A stretch of DNA of 62,315 nt from Candidatus Scalindua sp. (GTDB taxonomy: Bacteria; Planctomycetota; Brocadiia; Brocadiales; Scalinduaceae). Position 1 is the first letter of the stretch. Each line of letters starts with the position of its first letter. The notes below the pieces were generated by a model. The model saw only the letters and a program-made list of their open reading frames with translations. It was not told the DNA's origin and ran no database searches. The stretch is taken from NCBI GenBank assembly GCA_021776915.1, contig JAIQZU010000038.1, positions 1 to 62,315 on the forward strand, in the 5' to 3' direction. Both the position numbers and the translations under genes were made by a program. Positions 26,934 through 34,980 of this stretch are shown piece by piece.

Positions 26934-27524
26934 TTAATTATCACTGGCTACACGTTGTTTCAAACACTGAGAAATCATGTGTACCAGAATAAGATGCATA
27001 TCTTCTACACGTCCATAATCCGTGCTATCAACAACTATTCTCTCATCTACAATAGTTTTTAATTTACCCCCATCAAAACCAATAAGACCTACTGAGATTG
27101 CACTATTTCTATGGGCGCACTCTACCGCTTTCAAAATGCTGGGAGAGTCCCCTGATGCGGTTATGGCAATTACTACATCACCCGGGTTTAGTAAATTTAT
27201 TAATTGTTCTTTGAATACTTCTTCATAGCTAATATCATTAGATAAGGCTGTGACTAGCGCCATATTATCGTTCAAACTCATTACACGCAGGCGTTTTTTA
27301 TCTTCCACAATTGCTCCCTTGCCCAGGTCACAGGCAAAATGAGAAGCTGTTGATGCACTCCCGCCATTTCCCATAATAAAAACCTGTTTATCCTCTAAAT
27401 AGGCTGACCATAGGATATCTACTATTCGGTCGACTCTATCCAGATTTAATTTATCAAGGGAATATTTAAGGTTCTCGATATATGACGTGATAAACGATTT
27501 TGTTGAGTTACATAGAATTGCCAT
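26934..27524 (-). CDS. gmhA: SIS-domain sugar isomerase, phosphoheptose isomerase-like
   Basis: The protein has 196 aa. The SIS fold is clear: VFIMGNGGSASTASHFACDLGKG (residues ~48-70), DVVIAITASGDSPSILKAVE, and a late region GRVEDMHLILVHMI. This is the GmhA/DiaA pattern. GmhA converts sedoheptulose 7-phosphate to D-glycero-D-manno-heptose 7-phosphate. The gene overlaps the heptose kinase gene by some bases, and hddC lies just upstream, which favours GmhA over DiaA. Confidence 0.85.
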   Translation of the reverse strand: MAILCNSTKSFITSYIENLKYSLDKLNLDRVDRIVDILWSAYLEDKQVFIMGNGGSASTASHFACDLGKGAIVEDKKRLRVMSLNDNMALVTALSNDISYEEVFKEQLINLLNPGDVVIAITASGDSPSILKAVECAHRNSAISVGLIGFDGGKLKTIVDERIVVDSTDYGRVEDMHLILVHMISQCLKQRVASDN

Positions 27525-28521
27525 TGTTTAGAATAGTTACTCCTTTTTCAGAAAAATTAAAATCCAGGAATCCCAGCTTTTCAGCTTCCAAAGCACTTTT
27601 GAGATTACCCTGTTTGTCCTCTTCACAATAAAACATGAAATACCCGCCGCCTCCGGCACCTGCGATCTTGCCCCCCAGAGCTCCGTTTTGCATGGCAATT
27701 CCATAAATACGGTCCAAATATTCATCTGTAATTCCGGAACTCATCTTTTTCTTAGAATTCCATGCTTCATCTAACAGTTTTCCAAAACGTTTAAGGTGAC
27801 CTCCTTCGAGTGCTTCTTTAATAAGATAAGCGTTATTCTTGACCTCAATCATTGCTTCGATAACAGAATTATTATTGTCTTTAATTGAATCTTCCTGTCG
27901 CTGTAAGATTGTTGATGCCTGACGGGTTTTTTTTGTGAAGAAAAGTAATAAATTCTTTTCCAGGCATTTTTTTACATCCGGATCTATTCGGATTGGTTCT
28001 ACAGATACATCTTTTTCTGAAAATTCAATAAAGTTCAAACCGCCGAATGCAGCGGCATATTCATCCTGCTTTCCGATAGGGAGGTTTAGTATTTCTCTTT
28101 GTATAAAATATGCATCCTCAGCAATCTGGCGTTGAGTCAGTTTTTCATTCTTTAGTTTAGAGCAAAGATTTACCATATTTACAGTTACAGCGCCTGAAGA
28201 ACCAAGTCCGCTTCCGGGAGGGATTTCAGAAGCCGTAAATAGATCGAACCCGTGATATAGTCTATAATGTTTAATTACAGCACTAGGGATATCAAAACCT
28301 TCGCCAAATTTCAGGCTGTAAAAATCATCCACCGCTAGAAGAGATTGAAAGTCTGATGAAATCATCTGAATCTTTTCATCTTCACGAGGGTTATAGAAGC
28401 TGTAAAAATACTTGTTAATCGTAATGCTTACTACAGCGCCGCCATATTTTTCGTAAAAACCAGGTATATCAGTGCCGCCACCGCCAAAACTGATACGGAC
28501 CGGAGCTCGTGTAATAATCAT
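27508..28521 (-). CDS. hddA: GHMP kinase, D-glycero-D-manno-heptose 7-phosphate kinase type
   Basis: The frame opens with TTG at 28530. I chose ATG at 28521 (MIITRAPVRISFGGGGTD) because it gives the family's normal N terminus and GGGAG lies 12 nt upstream. PPGSGLGSSGAVTVNMVN is the GHMP ATP loop, and GGKIAGAGGGGYFMFYCE is the C-terminal motif. HddA kinases act in the GDP-D-alpha-D-heptose route. Its 3' end overlaps gmhA, and hddC is upstream. The phosphatase gmhB, needed between kinase and guanylyltransferase, is not in this window. Confidence 0.87.
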   Translation of the reverse strand: MIITRAPVRISFGGGGTDIPGFYEKYGGAVVSITINKYFYSFYNPREDEKIQMISSDFQSLLAVDDFYSLKFGEGFDIPSAVIKHYRLYHGFDLFTASEIPPGSGLGSSGAVTVNMVNLCSKLKNEKLTQRQIAEDAYFIQREILNLPIGKQDEYAAAFGGLNFIEFSEKDVSVEPIRIDPDVKKCLEKNLLLFFTKKTRQASTILQRQEDSIKDNNNSVIEAMIEVKNNAYLIKEALEGGHLKRFGKLLDEAWNSKKKMSSGITDEYLDRIYGIAMQNGALGGKIAGAGGGGYFMFYCEEDKQGNLKSALEAEKLGFLDFNFSEKGVTILNNGNSM

Positions 28522-28773
28522 TTCGTTCAAATGCTCCCTATTTTTTTATCAACGAGATTACTAAGACGCTAAGAAGTAAAAAACAAAGAGCAGGCATTTG
28601 AAATAAAAGTCTTTTTTTAGAAATCTTGTGGATAAGATACATTTTATACTCCTTATACAGTAAACCTGGTTTCGATTCTTCATGTACACAATCTGCCGTA
28701 TGAGCAATTCTAATATTAATCCTTCCTTTTTATTAGAAACTGTCTATGCTTTATATTCTTTTACTTTGCGCCT

Positions 28774-29496
28774 TTATGCCTTAGTGGCAAAAAGTTGATT
28801 ATTTGCATAATCTTGAAACGCCTTCAGCCGTTCCGGTGTTCCGATATCATAAAATCTTTCCCGGGTTACAAAACCGGCACATTGCTGTCTTGCAATCAAA
28901 TCAGGGAAAATATCTTTTTCAAGAGAAACCTCTCGATCAGAAGGTACTATATCTAAAATCTCTTTTTTCAAGACCAAGACGCCGGCGTCTACATATTTCA
29001 GCATCCTGTCAGAAGAATCTTTTTTATATTGGGCTACTGCACCATATTCATTAAGACAAACGTTGTTTGGAACAGTAGTATCTTCCTGGTTATCATACAA
29101 TACCATCAAAACCGTTTTATCAATTTCAAGAAAATGCTTTTCTATTGATAAATAGTTTATTGGCAGATAAGAATCCCCATAAATCAGGAAGAAACTATCA
29201 TGCAGTTGATTCATGGCATTCTTTAATGCGCCACCTGTACCAAGGGGTTTTTCCTCATGAGAGTATGTAATGCTCAAATCCATGGACTGACCATTACCAA
29301 AGTGGTTTTGTATCTTTTCACCCAGATATCCAACGCAAAGTAGAATATCAGTTATGTTATAATTTTTCAGATACTGAAGCTGGTATTCCAGGTATGGCCT
29401 TCCCATAACGTGGATCATTGGTTTGGGCGTTTTCAGGGTTAGTGGCCTGAATCTCGTTCCCAACCCACCAGCTAGAATTACCGCTTGCATTGACAT
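28774..29496 (-). CDS. hddC: Nucleotidyltransferase, heptose 1-phosphate guanylyltransferase type
   Basis: The protein has 240 aa. VILAGGLGTRFRPLTLKTPKPMI is the nucleotide-binding signature of sugar-nucleotide transferases, PLGTGGALKNAM follows, and FLIYGDSYLP carries the metal aspartate. The family also includes glucose- and mannose-1-phosphate enzymes. The hddA and gmhA genes directly downstream favour HddC. It is the first gene of a ~14-kb operon and is preceded by sigma-54 promoter P4. A 252-bp spacer to hddA holds no gene. Confidence 0.78.
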   Translation of the reverse strand: MSMQAVILAGGLGTRFRPLTLKTPKPMIHVMGRPYLEYQLQYLKNYNITDILLCVGYLGEKIQNHFGNGQSMDLSITYSHEEKPLGTGGALKNAMNQLHDSFFLIYGDSYLPINYLSIEKHFLEIDKTVLMVLYDNQEDTTVPNNVCLNEYGAVAQYKKDSSDRMLKYVDAGVLVLKKEILDIVPSDREVSLEKDIFPDLIARQQCAGFVTRERFYDIGTPERLKAFQDYANNQLFATKA

Positions 29497-29594
29497 AGGA
29501 AAAACACATATTTTCAGGTTTAAATTTATACCTATTTATAGCCTGGAAAATAATGCATAAATGGTAAATACACAGAATTTTGTTATTCTATTTA

Positions 29595-29608
29595 GCTAAA
29601 ATCATGCC
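29595..29608 (-). promoter_or_regulatory. Sigma-54 promoter P4
   Basis: The minus strand reads TTTCGGCATGATTTTAGC with GG-N10-GC spacing. It drives the hddC-hddA-gmhA-SDR-radical SAM operon with a ~87-nt leader. Confidence 0.75.
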
Positions 29609-29740
29609 GAAAAACTTATATATTTCCAGCAAAAAAACTTTTGATAATTGGCTACAATAAAAGGACTTACATGAAATAATTGTGTAGGAATGTTTCAGGA
29701 TGAGATATCTTCTTTTTTTCTGTATCAACCTGTATATTTT

Positions 29741-29769
29741 TTCAACATTATGTAGGAAAATATTTCTAC
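29741..29769 (-). promoter_or_regulatory. Putative enhancer-binding-protein site for P4
   Basis: TTCAACATTATGTAGGAAAA followed by TATTTCTAC is nearly identical over its first 13 bases to the P3 element. Its centre is ~160 bp from the -12 GC. Confidence 0.6.
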
Positions 29770-29941
29770 ATTACTAAAAAGAATCTGCTTAAAAATAGTT
29801 GCATACTCCTTGTGCCTCATAGCAATATATGGATACAGAGAATAATGGGGAGATGGGGAGAGATTATGCTTTCCACGAGAAATCGATCAACGCTTGCAGA
29901 TGTATTAATCTTACCTGAATTCTTTTTGCATGGGATATGTT

Positions 29942-32035
29942 TTAACTACATTGAGTTGCGATTTGATCAAGATTGAAAATCGCATCTTCATTATCAGGGT
30001 CTAGCTCCAGCACCTTTCTAAAACTCTCAGCAGCTTCTTCAATCTTGTTTTGTTTGAAATATACAAACCCCAAATTGCTTAATACGGTAGAATTATCTGG
30101 AGTGAGCCTAAGGATTTTATGGAATAGTTCTTCTGCCTCATTAAATTTATTCTGGCTACAATAAGCCTCTCCAAGCTTATTCAACAATTCCAGCCTGGAT
30201 ATTGTTGAAATCAGTTTATTTTCAATTAGCCTGTTGTAAAATCTGAAGAGAAGAGTGTAATTACCTGAGCCTATTAAACACTCGCCCAGTGTCAGCAAGT
30301 GTTCTAATTTATAGGGATTTTCTTTTAACAACTGCTTTGAAATTGCTAAAGCAGAATCCCAATCCTGAGGATCGATACTATCTGATAACTCGATTTTATT
30401 TGAATCCCTTCCTTTTGTTTTCTGAATTGATTTGTTTTTTGTGTTTTCAAAAAAAGACATTAACTCCGTCAGCTCCAGATCCGCGCGAAAGACAGGTATT
30501 AATCCCCCCATGCTTGCTTCAAATGAATACTTTATTCCCGTAAGTTTTTCGAATCCTTCAACGTCTACCTTTCCCTCTGCAAACACGATAATCTCAGGGT
30601 GGCCTTTGTGGAAGATATTCTCTCTCTGCTTGATAATCTTGAAGTTCTTAAACTTGTATATACGGTTCAGAAATTCCAGATGCGTTGGGTTCTCACGGTT
30701 AAAGATATCAATGTAATCCTCCTGATACAGGCATGGTTCGATAGTAAAATGGTCCCGATCAGAGTACAATAACAGGTGGGGGGCATGACCACAAATAAGG
30801 ACCCTGTCTTCAGGCTTTGTTGCCTTCTTTATGTACTCACCTGACTGAGACCATAATTTGTAGCCGTTTACCAGTGCCTGTCCGTGAACTTTTCTCAGGA
30901 ATTGATACGGATCTTTTGAAAAGACATAGTATTTTTTATCAACACGAATAGCATCAACAAAAAGTAGAATAACTACCGGAATACCAATAAGGGTAAATAC
31001 GGTAGGATGCCCGACCCGGAATGAGCTTTGTATAATCTCACTTAGTCCGTAACCGGCAAATATAGCCAGCCATGGAACCATATTAAGCCAGTAATGTGGG
31101 AAAAAGGTTCCACGCATGAATATTGTTGATGTAGATAATATAAGACATATAAATAACCCAAGGTATAAGAGAGAAAAATTGTAGCTGAAGAGCAAACATG
31201 CTCCTATAACAGCTAAAAACAGTACCGGCGGAAGAGAGCGTGAATTTTCTTTAATGGTCTTCCATTTAACTTTAGAGTCGTTAATAACTCCACGCTGATT
31301 AGCACAAGGATAGAATTTATTGTATTTTTTTGGATGTATCGCGAATGGGAGATGAAACAGTCCGAACGAAATTAAGTATTCCCAGAATGCATTGTGTCTC
31401 AACCAGTAATAGAAAAGAGGGATTAAATTTGCGATTATAATGCCACTTAAAAAGTAGAGGCAATCATAATATGTGTGACCTGTGCCTACCAATATAAGGA
31501 AATAACCTGGTAATAAGATGGCGGCATTCTGTTTGACGAGTATGGCATAACCAAATAACATCCCTCCTGGAATAACTAAGAAATATGAACTATTGTTAGA
31601 TGAAATTATTATACACAAAAGGCTTCCGAAAAGAGGAAGAGGTTTCAATTGTTCAAAGGGCCCCCAGTTGCCATCGAGCCTTGGACTTACAATATAAAGA
31701 GAAAATAGCATGCTTCCTGTGACGGCTGGCATCAGACCGAACAAATGATTCATTATCCAGAATAAGGTTACAGAAGAGATCGAGGTATACAGGCACATAA
31801 TCCAGTAAAAGGCTTTTGTGTTATACTTATCCCAGAAGATCTGCATAAAAATTGTATGCAGATAATGCCCAATTGGAGACATAAGAGTGTCTTTATAGAA
31901 AATAATGTTTCTATTTCTGCTTTGTTCTACTATGTATTGATTTGATGCTATATCATGGCCATAGACACCATTTAGAAATGGTATCCATGTGATAACACCA
32001 AAAACAAAAACTAATATACTGATATAGTATTCCAT
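29942..32035 (-). CDS. Polytopic membrane glycosyltransferase-like protein with C-terminal TPRs
   Basis: The protein has 697 aa. The first ~375 residues contain about ten hydrophobic segments, as in GT39/ArnT-type (GT-C) transferases. An early loop FLNGVYGHDIASNQ carries the acidic residue position typical of GT-C enzymes. A soluble segment (~380-540) follows, then three or four TPRs (~560-697), for example AEELFHKILRLTPDNSTVLSNLGFVYFKQ. GT-C enzymes use polyprenyl-phosphate sugars outside the inner membrane. The DPM1-like GT2 and DUF2304 genes just upstream in the same operon would supply such a donor. The exact family is uncertain. Confidence 0.72.
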   Translation of the reverse strand: MEYYISILVFVFGVITWIPFLNGVYGHDIASNQYIVEQSRNRNIIFYKDTLMSPIGHYLHTIFMQIFWDKYNTKAFYWIMCLYTSISSVTLFWIMNHLFGLMPAVTGSMLFSLYIVSPRLDGNWGPFEQLKPLPLFGSLLCIIISSNNSSYFLVIPGGMLFGYAILVKQNAAILLPGYFLILVGTGHTYYDCLYFLSGIIIANLIPLFYYWLRHNAFWEYLISFGLFHLPFAIHPKKYNKFYPCANQRGVINDSKVKWKTIKENSRSLPPVLFLAVIGACLLFSYNFSLLYLGLFICLILSTSTIFMRGTFFPHYWLNMVPWLAIFAGYGLSEIIQSSFRVGHPTVFTLIGIPVVILLFVDAIRVDKKYYVFSKDPYQFLRKVHGQALVNGYKLWSQSGEYIKKATKPEDRVLICGHAPHLLLYSDRDHFTIEPCLYQEDYIDIFNRENPTHLEFLNRIYKFKNFKIIKQRENIFHKGHPEIIVFAEGKVDVEGFEKLTGIKYSFEASMGGLIPVFRADLELTELMSFFENTKNKSIQKTKGRDSNKIELSDSIDPQDWDSALAISKQLLKENPYKLEHLLTLGECLIGSGNYTLLFRFYNRLIENKLISTISRLELLNKLGEAYCSQNKFNEAEELFHKILRLTPDNSTVLSNLGFVYFKQNKIEEAAESFRKVLELDPDNEDAIFNLDQIATQCS

Positions 32036-32079
32036 GATTATTTACTTAAAGATTTGAAATCGGTTAAGAATTGCAATAT

Positions 32080-32457
32080 TTATTCGCATGTATCTGCGCG
32101 AATCTGTGCCCTGATTTCCTTATTACGTTCAACCTCTCGATTAAGAAAAGTTATTTCCTGTGCCAGTTTCTTAGATATGTCCATAAGCCCGGAGATTACC
32201 ATTGCAAAATGGATGTTAATTACCAGTAGAGAAAATAATATGAAAAACAAGACAATCTCAATCCATGAATCTACTCTCAAAAGTTTCATAGATAAGTCTA
32301 TTGCGCCGGGCCAGAACATTAAAACCAGGAAACCCAGGCCGAATACAAGCCAAATCCAAGAAGCACCGGTCTTGAGTTTGCTTCCATAGATCAACCTGAT
32401 TATTAAGCAAAACATTATTATTGATAATAACCTGATTATTAATTGTTTTGATTCCAT
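32080..32457 (-). CDS. DUF2304-like small membrane protein
   Basis: The protein has 125 aa with three hydrophobic segments (LLSIIMFCLIIRLIYG; WIWLVFGLGFLVLMFWPGAID; IEIVLFFILFSLLVINIHFAMVI) and a coiled C-terminal helix (ISKKLAQEITFLNREVERNKE). This matches the layout of DUF2304, a family that is regularly adjacent to DPM1-like GT2 enzymes. Here it sits 35 bp downstream of one. It probably anchors or assists polyprenyl-phosphate sugar synthesis. Confidence 0.75.
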   Translation of the reverse strand: MESKQLIIRLLSIIMFCLIIRLIYGSKLKTGASWIWLVFGLGFLVLMFWPGAIDLSMKLLRVDSWIEIVLFFILFSLLVINIHFAMVISGLMDISKKLAQEITFLNREVERNKEIRAQIRADTCE

Positions 32458-32492
32458 GTGTAAGAATTATACCAGATGATAATTTAAGAGAA

Positions 32493-33293
32493 TTAATGTG
32501 TCAATTTTACACCAGACGTTACCATTGGCCCGATCCTCTTGTGGGCGTAAGCCAGATTGCCTAATTCTACAGAGTCTTTACAGATGTTTCTCTTTCTTAG
32601 TACAGTTATCAGTATGGAGATCAGCATCTTGATTACATAAATAATGGTCTTCAGGCCAGTTGTCATAGACTTTCCATTCATCCGGTCATACATAATTACT
32701 GGAATCTCTTTCACCTTAAACCCGGCAAAAACCATAGTTATTATGATATCGGCATCGGGATAATCATAAGGGAAGTTCTCCACCTTAGAGAAGAAGTTAA
32801 GGGCCTTGCGATTGAGGGTCTGAAAACCTGAAGTGGAGTCGGTTATCTTCTGTCCCGTAATAAAGCTTGCTATCTTTGAGAAAAACCTGATTCCGATCTT
32901 TCTGGCTATAGGCACGTCGTAGCCGCCTCCTTTCAGGAACCGCGAGCCTATAACAACATCTGATTCCGAAGACTCCAGGGCAGATAGTAACGGCCTGATA
33001 TATTTAGGATCGTGCTGGCCATCACCATCAATCTGTACCACTATGTCGTAATCATTCTTGACGGCATATTTGTAGCCTGTCTGTATTGCAACACCATATC
33101 CCATATTAAAAGGATGTACCAGCGAATCAAAATCATTAAAAGAGACAATTTCCTCAGTTAGATCTTTTGAACCGTCTATTATCATCAGGACATCAATGTC
33201 AGGAACATACTTCTCTAGTCCCTGCAGTACTCTTGCGATATTTTCTTCTTCTCTGTACGAAGGGACAATTATCAATATTTTTGGTTTATCCAT
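32493..33293 (-). CDS. Family 2 glycosyltransferase, DPM1-like
   Basis: The protein has 266 aa. ILIIVPSYREEENIARVL, MIIDGSKDLTEEI and IVVQIDGDGQHDPKYI (DxD-type metal site) are followed by VVIGSRFLKGGGYDVP and SGFQTLNRKAL. This is the dolichyl/polyprenyl-phosphate sugar synthase type. The C-terminal ~50 residues are amphipathic rather than clearly transmembrane. Together with the DUF2304 gene and the membrane GT-C-like gene downstream, it would make and use a lipid-linked sugar. The sugar is unknown. Confidence 0.86.
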   Translation of the reverse strand: MDKPKILIIVPSYREEENIARVLQGLEKYVPDIDVLMIIDGSKDLTEEIVSFNDFDSLVHPFNMGYGVAIQTGYKYAVKNDYDIVVQIDGDGQHDPKYIRPLLSALESSESDVVIGSRFLKGGGYDVPIARKIGIRFFSKIASFITGQKITDSTSGFQTLNRKALNFFSKVENFPYDYPDADIIITMVFAGFKVKEIPVIMYDRMNGKSMTTGLKTIIYVIKMLISILITVLRKRNICKDSVELGNLAYAHKRIGPMVTSGVKLTH

Positions 33294-33324
33294 AAATCAT
33301 TTCGTCTTCAAAATATTTCTTTAA

Positions 33325-34680
33325 TTAAGAACAAGCGCTTAATTTTGCAGGCTTTATATCTACCGATTGAAAATCTGATGTACTTTCATTACCGCTTCCT
33401 GAAATTATTCTATCTATGCTTTCCAGTTGTTTTTCCATGCTATAGTTGGTTTCAATAAAATCTCTATATTCAGCAGGATCGTAGTCATCTTTCATGGCCA
33501 TCCTGACAAAGTCAGGGATCGTGTTCCATAAATATTTGTCAGGGTAAATACCCCTTGCTCCAACAAAGTTATGAATGAGAGGTTTCAGCCCTCTTGCCAT
33601 AGCTTCCATAATTCCGACCGGATGCCCTTCAAGAAGACTGGTACAAACTATATATTGCTTATCTTCAAGCCAGACATTAACATCTTTAACCCATCCATCA
33701 AGTCGGACATTATTTTCTAAATCCATTTCCTTTATCATTTGATTAAAATAGAGTTGATATCTGGTATCCTGAAAAGTTCCAGCGAGGAACAGACGATATT
33801 CGTCATCTTTTCGGGCAAGTTCTCCAAAGGCATGCAAAAGCAGCATAGGTCCTTTTTTGAAATTTATTTGACCTATGTAAGCTATGTTTTTCCCCTTTGA
33901 TCTTTTCTTGAATGAAAACTTATCCATATCAATGCCGTTTGGAACAAGATGGATATTTTTAACCATATCAGGAAGATCTGGAACCTGTTGTAGCGCAATA
34001 TTTTTAATATGTTCAGCTACAAATATCAAATCATCTATATTCTTCCAGTTGATTTTTTTAATTTCTATATCTATTGCTTCATAACTGTGCAAGCGGCAGA
34101 TTACATGCTTGTCTTTAAGAATATTTTCTGGATGATTGGCAAGTGCAATTGTTAATTCATTTGCCCATTCCAACCAGACGATATCCGACCACATAATTGC
34201 TGAATTTATCTCCTGTACATTTGTGGTGTAACATACCCTTACTTCATACCTGGTCTTAAGGAAATAAACAATGTTACCTAAAAAAGATTCAAGTCCAGGT
34301 GAGCAGATAACGGCTATCTTTGACTGGTCTTGATCAGGAGCACTGACTTTTTTCAGAAGATTGGCTATTTCCTTATCACCTGGGTATCTCTCTACTACCT
34401 TCTCCAGGAGAGGTTTTGCAATCAGAAGTTGATTCAGGCTGCAAAGCAGGTCGGCATAGTTTATAATAGCGTCTTTATAGAAAGGGTCTATTTTCAGCGA
34501 TTTCGCAAAATAATCAACAGCACTCTTTACATCTTCCTTTTGAATTGCAACAACTCCAAGGTTATTATACGCTTCCTTGTTATTTATGTCTTTTTTGATT
34601 GCTGACAGAAAAAACTCCTCTGCCTCGTCAATCTTGCCATCTGCAAAAAGTATTTCACCTTCTTCTAGTTTGTTTTCCAT
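33325..34680 (-). CDS. TPR - family 4 glycosyltransferase
   Basis: The frame extends to 34740, but its first 20 codons lie in the repeat at 34696-34790 and look non-native. I start at ATG 34680 (MENKLEEGEILFADG), giving 451 aa. Residues ~1-100 hold three TPRs (AEEFFLSAIKKDINNKEAYNNLG). From ~120 a GT4 domain follows: AVICSPGLESFLGNIVYFL, IAYIGQINFKKGPMLLLHAF and TSLLEGHPVGIMEAMARGLKPLI (E-x7-E). It belongs to the second glycan operon. The repeat probably inserted just upstream of the start. Confidence 0.83.
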   Translation of the reverse strand: MENKLEEGEILFADGKIDEAEEFFLSAIKKDINNKEAYNNLGVVAIQKEDVKSAVDYFAKSLKIDPFYKDAIINYADLLCSLNQLLIAKPLLEKVVERYPGDKEIANLLKKVSAPDQDQSKIAVICSPGLESFLGNIVYFLKTRYEVRVCYTTNVQEINSAIMWSDIVWLEWANELTIALANHPENILKDKHVICRLHSYEAIDIEIKKINWKNIDDLIFVAEHIKNIALQQVPDLPDMVKNIHLVPNGIDMDKFSFKKRSKGKNIAYIGQINFKKGPMLLLHAFGELARKDDEYRLFLAGTFQDTRYQLYFNQMIKEMDLENNVRLDGWVKDVNVWLEDKQYIVCTSLLEGHPVGIMEAMARGLKPLIHNFVGARGIYPDKYLWNTIPDFVRMAMKDDYDPAEYRDFIETNYSMEKQLESIDRIISGSGNESTSDFQSVDIKPAKLSACS

Positions 34681-34695
34681 TTGAAGTCTTTCTTG

Positions 34696-34790
34696 TAATT
34701 TAACGCATAGGAATTTCAATGCTTCGACTTCGCTCAGCATGACGTCATTCCGAGCGGAGTCGAGGAATCATAGTCGCCAAAGGCCTAACT
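34696..34790. repeat. Interspersed palindromic repeat, copy 2
   Basis: GCATAGGAATTTCAATG and GCCTAACTTG mark the same ends as copy 1 at 4531. The centre is a ~44-bp nearly perfect palindrome: TTCGACTTCGCTCAGCATGA is mirrored by TCATTCCGAGCGGAGTCGA. It sits between the oxidoreductase-acetyltransferase gene and the TPR-GT4 gene. Confidence 0.65.
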
Positions 34791-34980
34791 TGATTACTTT
34801 TACCTTAAATCTATGTTTAGATGGTTCGCGTTTGTTGTCAGGATAAAAGGTCGCTCCTCCTGCACGGACAAACGAGTTTATCAAAGCTTCCCTTGCAATT
34901 TAAACCGCACACGTTCAAAGATGAGGCTCTTTTTCACATGGAATCCAGTCTTTACTGATGCATCAAAATCAGAATTGTAA

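Larger units (their letters stand above)
29497..29941. other. Intergenic region with sigma-54 promoter P4
   Basis: This 445-bp gap contains the promoter and upstream element for the heptose/radical SAM operon and the 3' end of the neighbouring minus-strand operon. I see no gene or clear terminator. Confidence 0.6.

Noticed and set aside
28552-28797. Similar ends (ACTAAGACGCTAAG and its inverse) around the hddA-hddC spacer
   Set aside because: They are weak and imperfect and match common AT-rich dispersed sequences; no insertion-sequence gene is present.
34880-34980. Open frame (DYNSDFDASVKTGFHVKK...) after the oxidoreductase fusion
   Set aside because: It looks protein-like but has no start and no family that I recognise; a C-terminal frameshift is possible but unproven.
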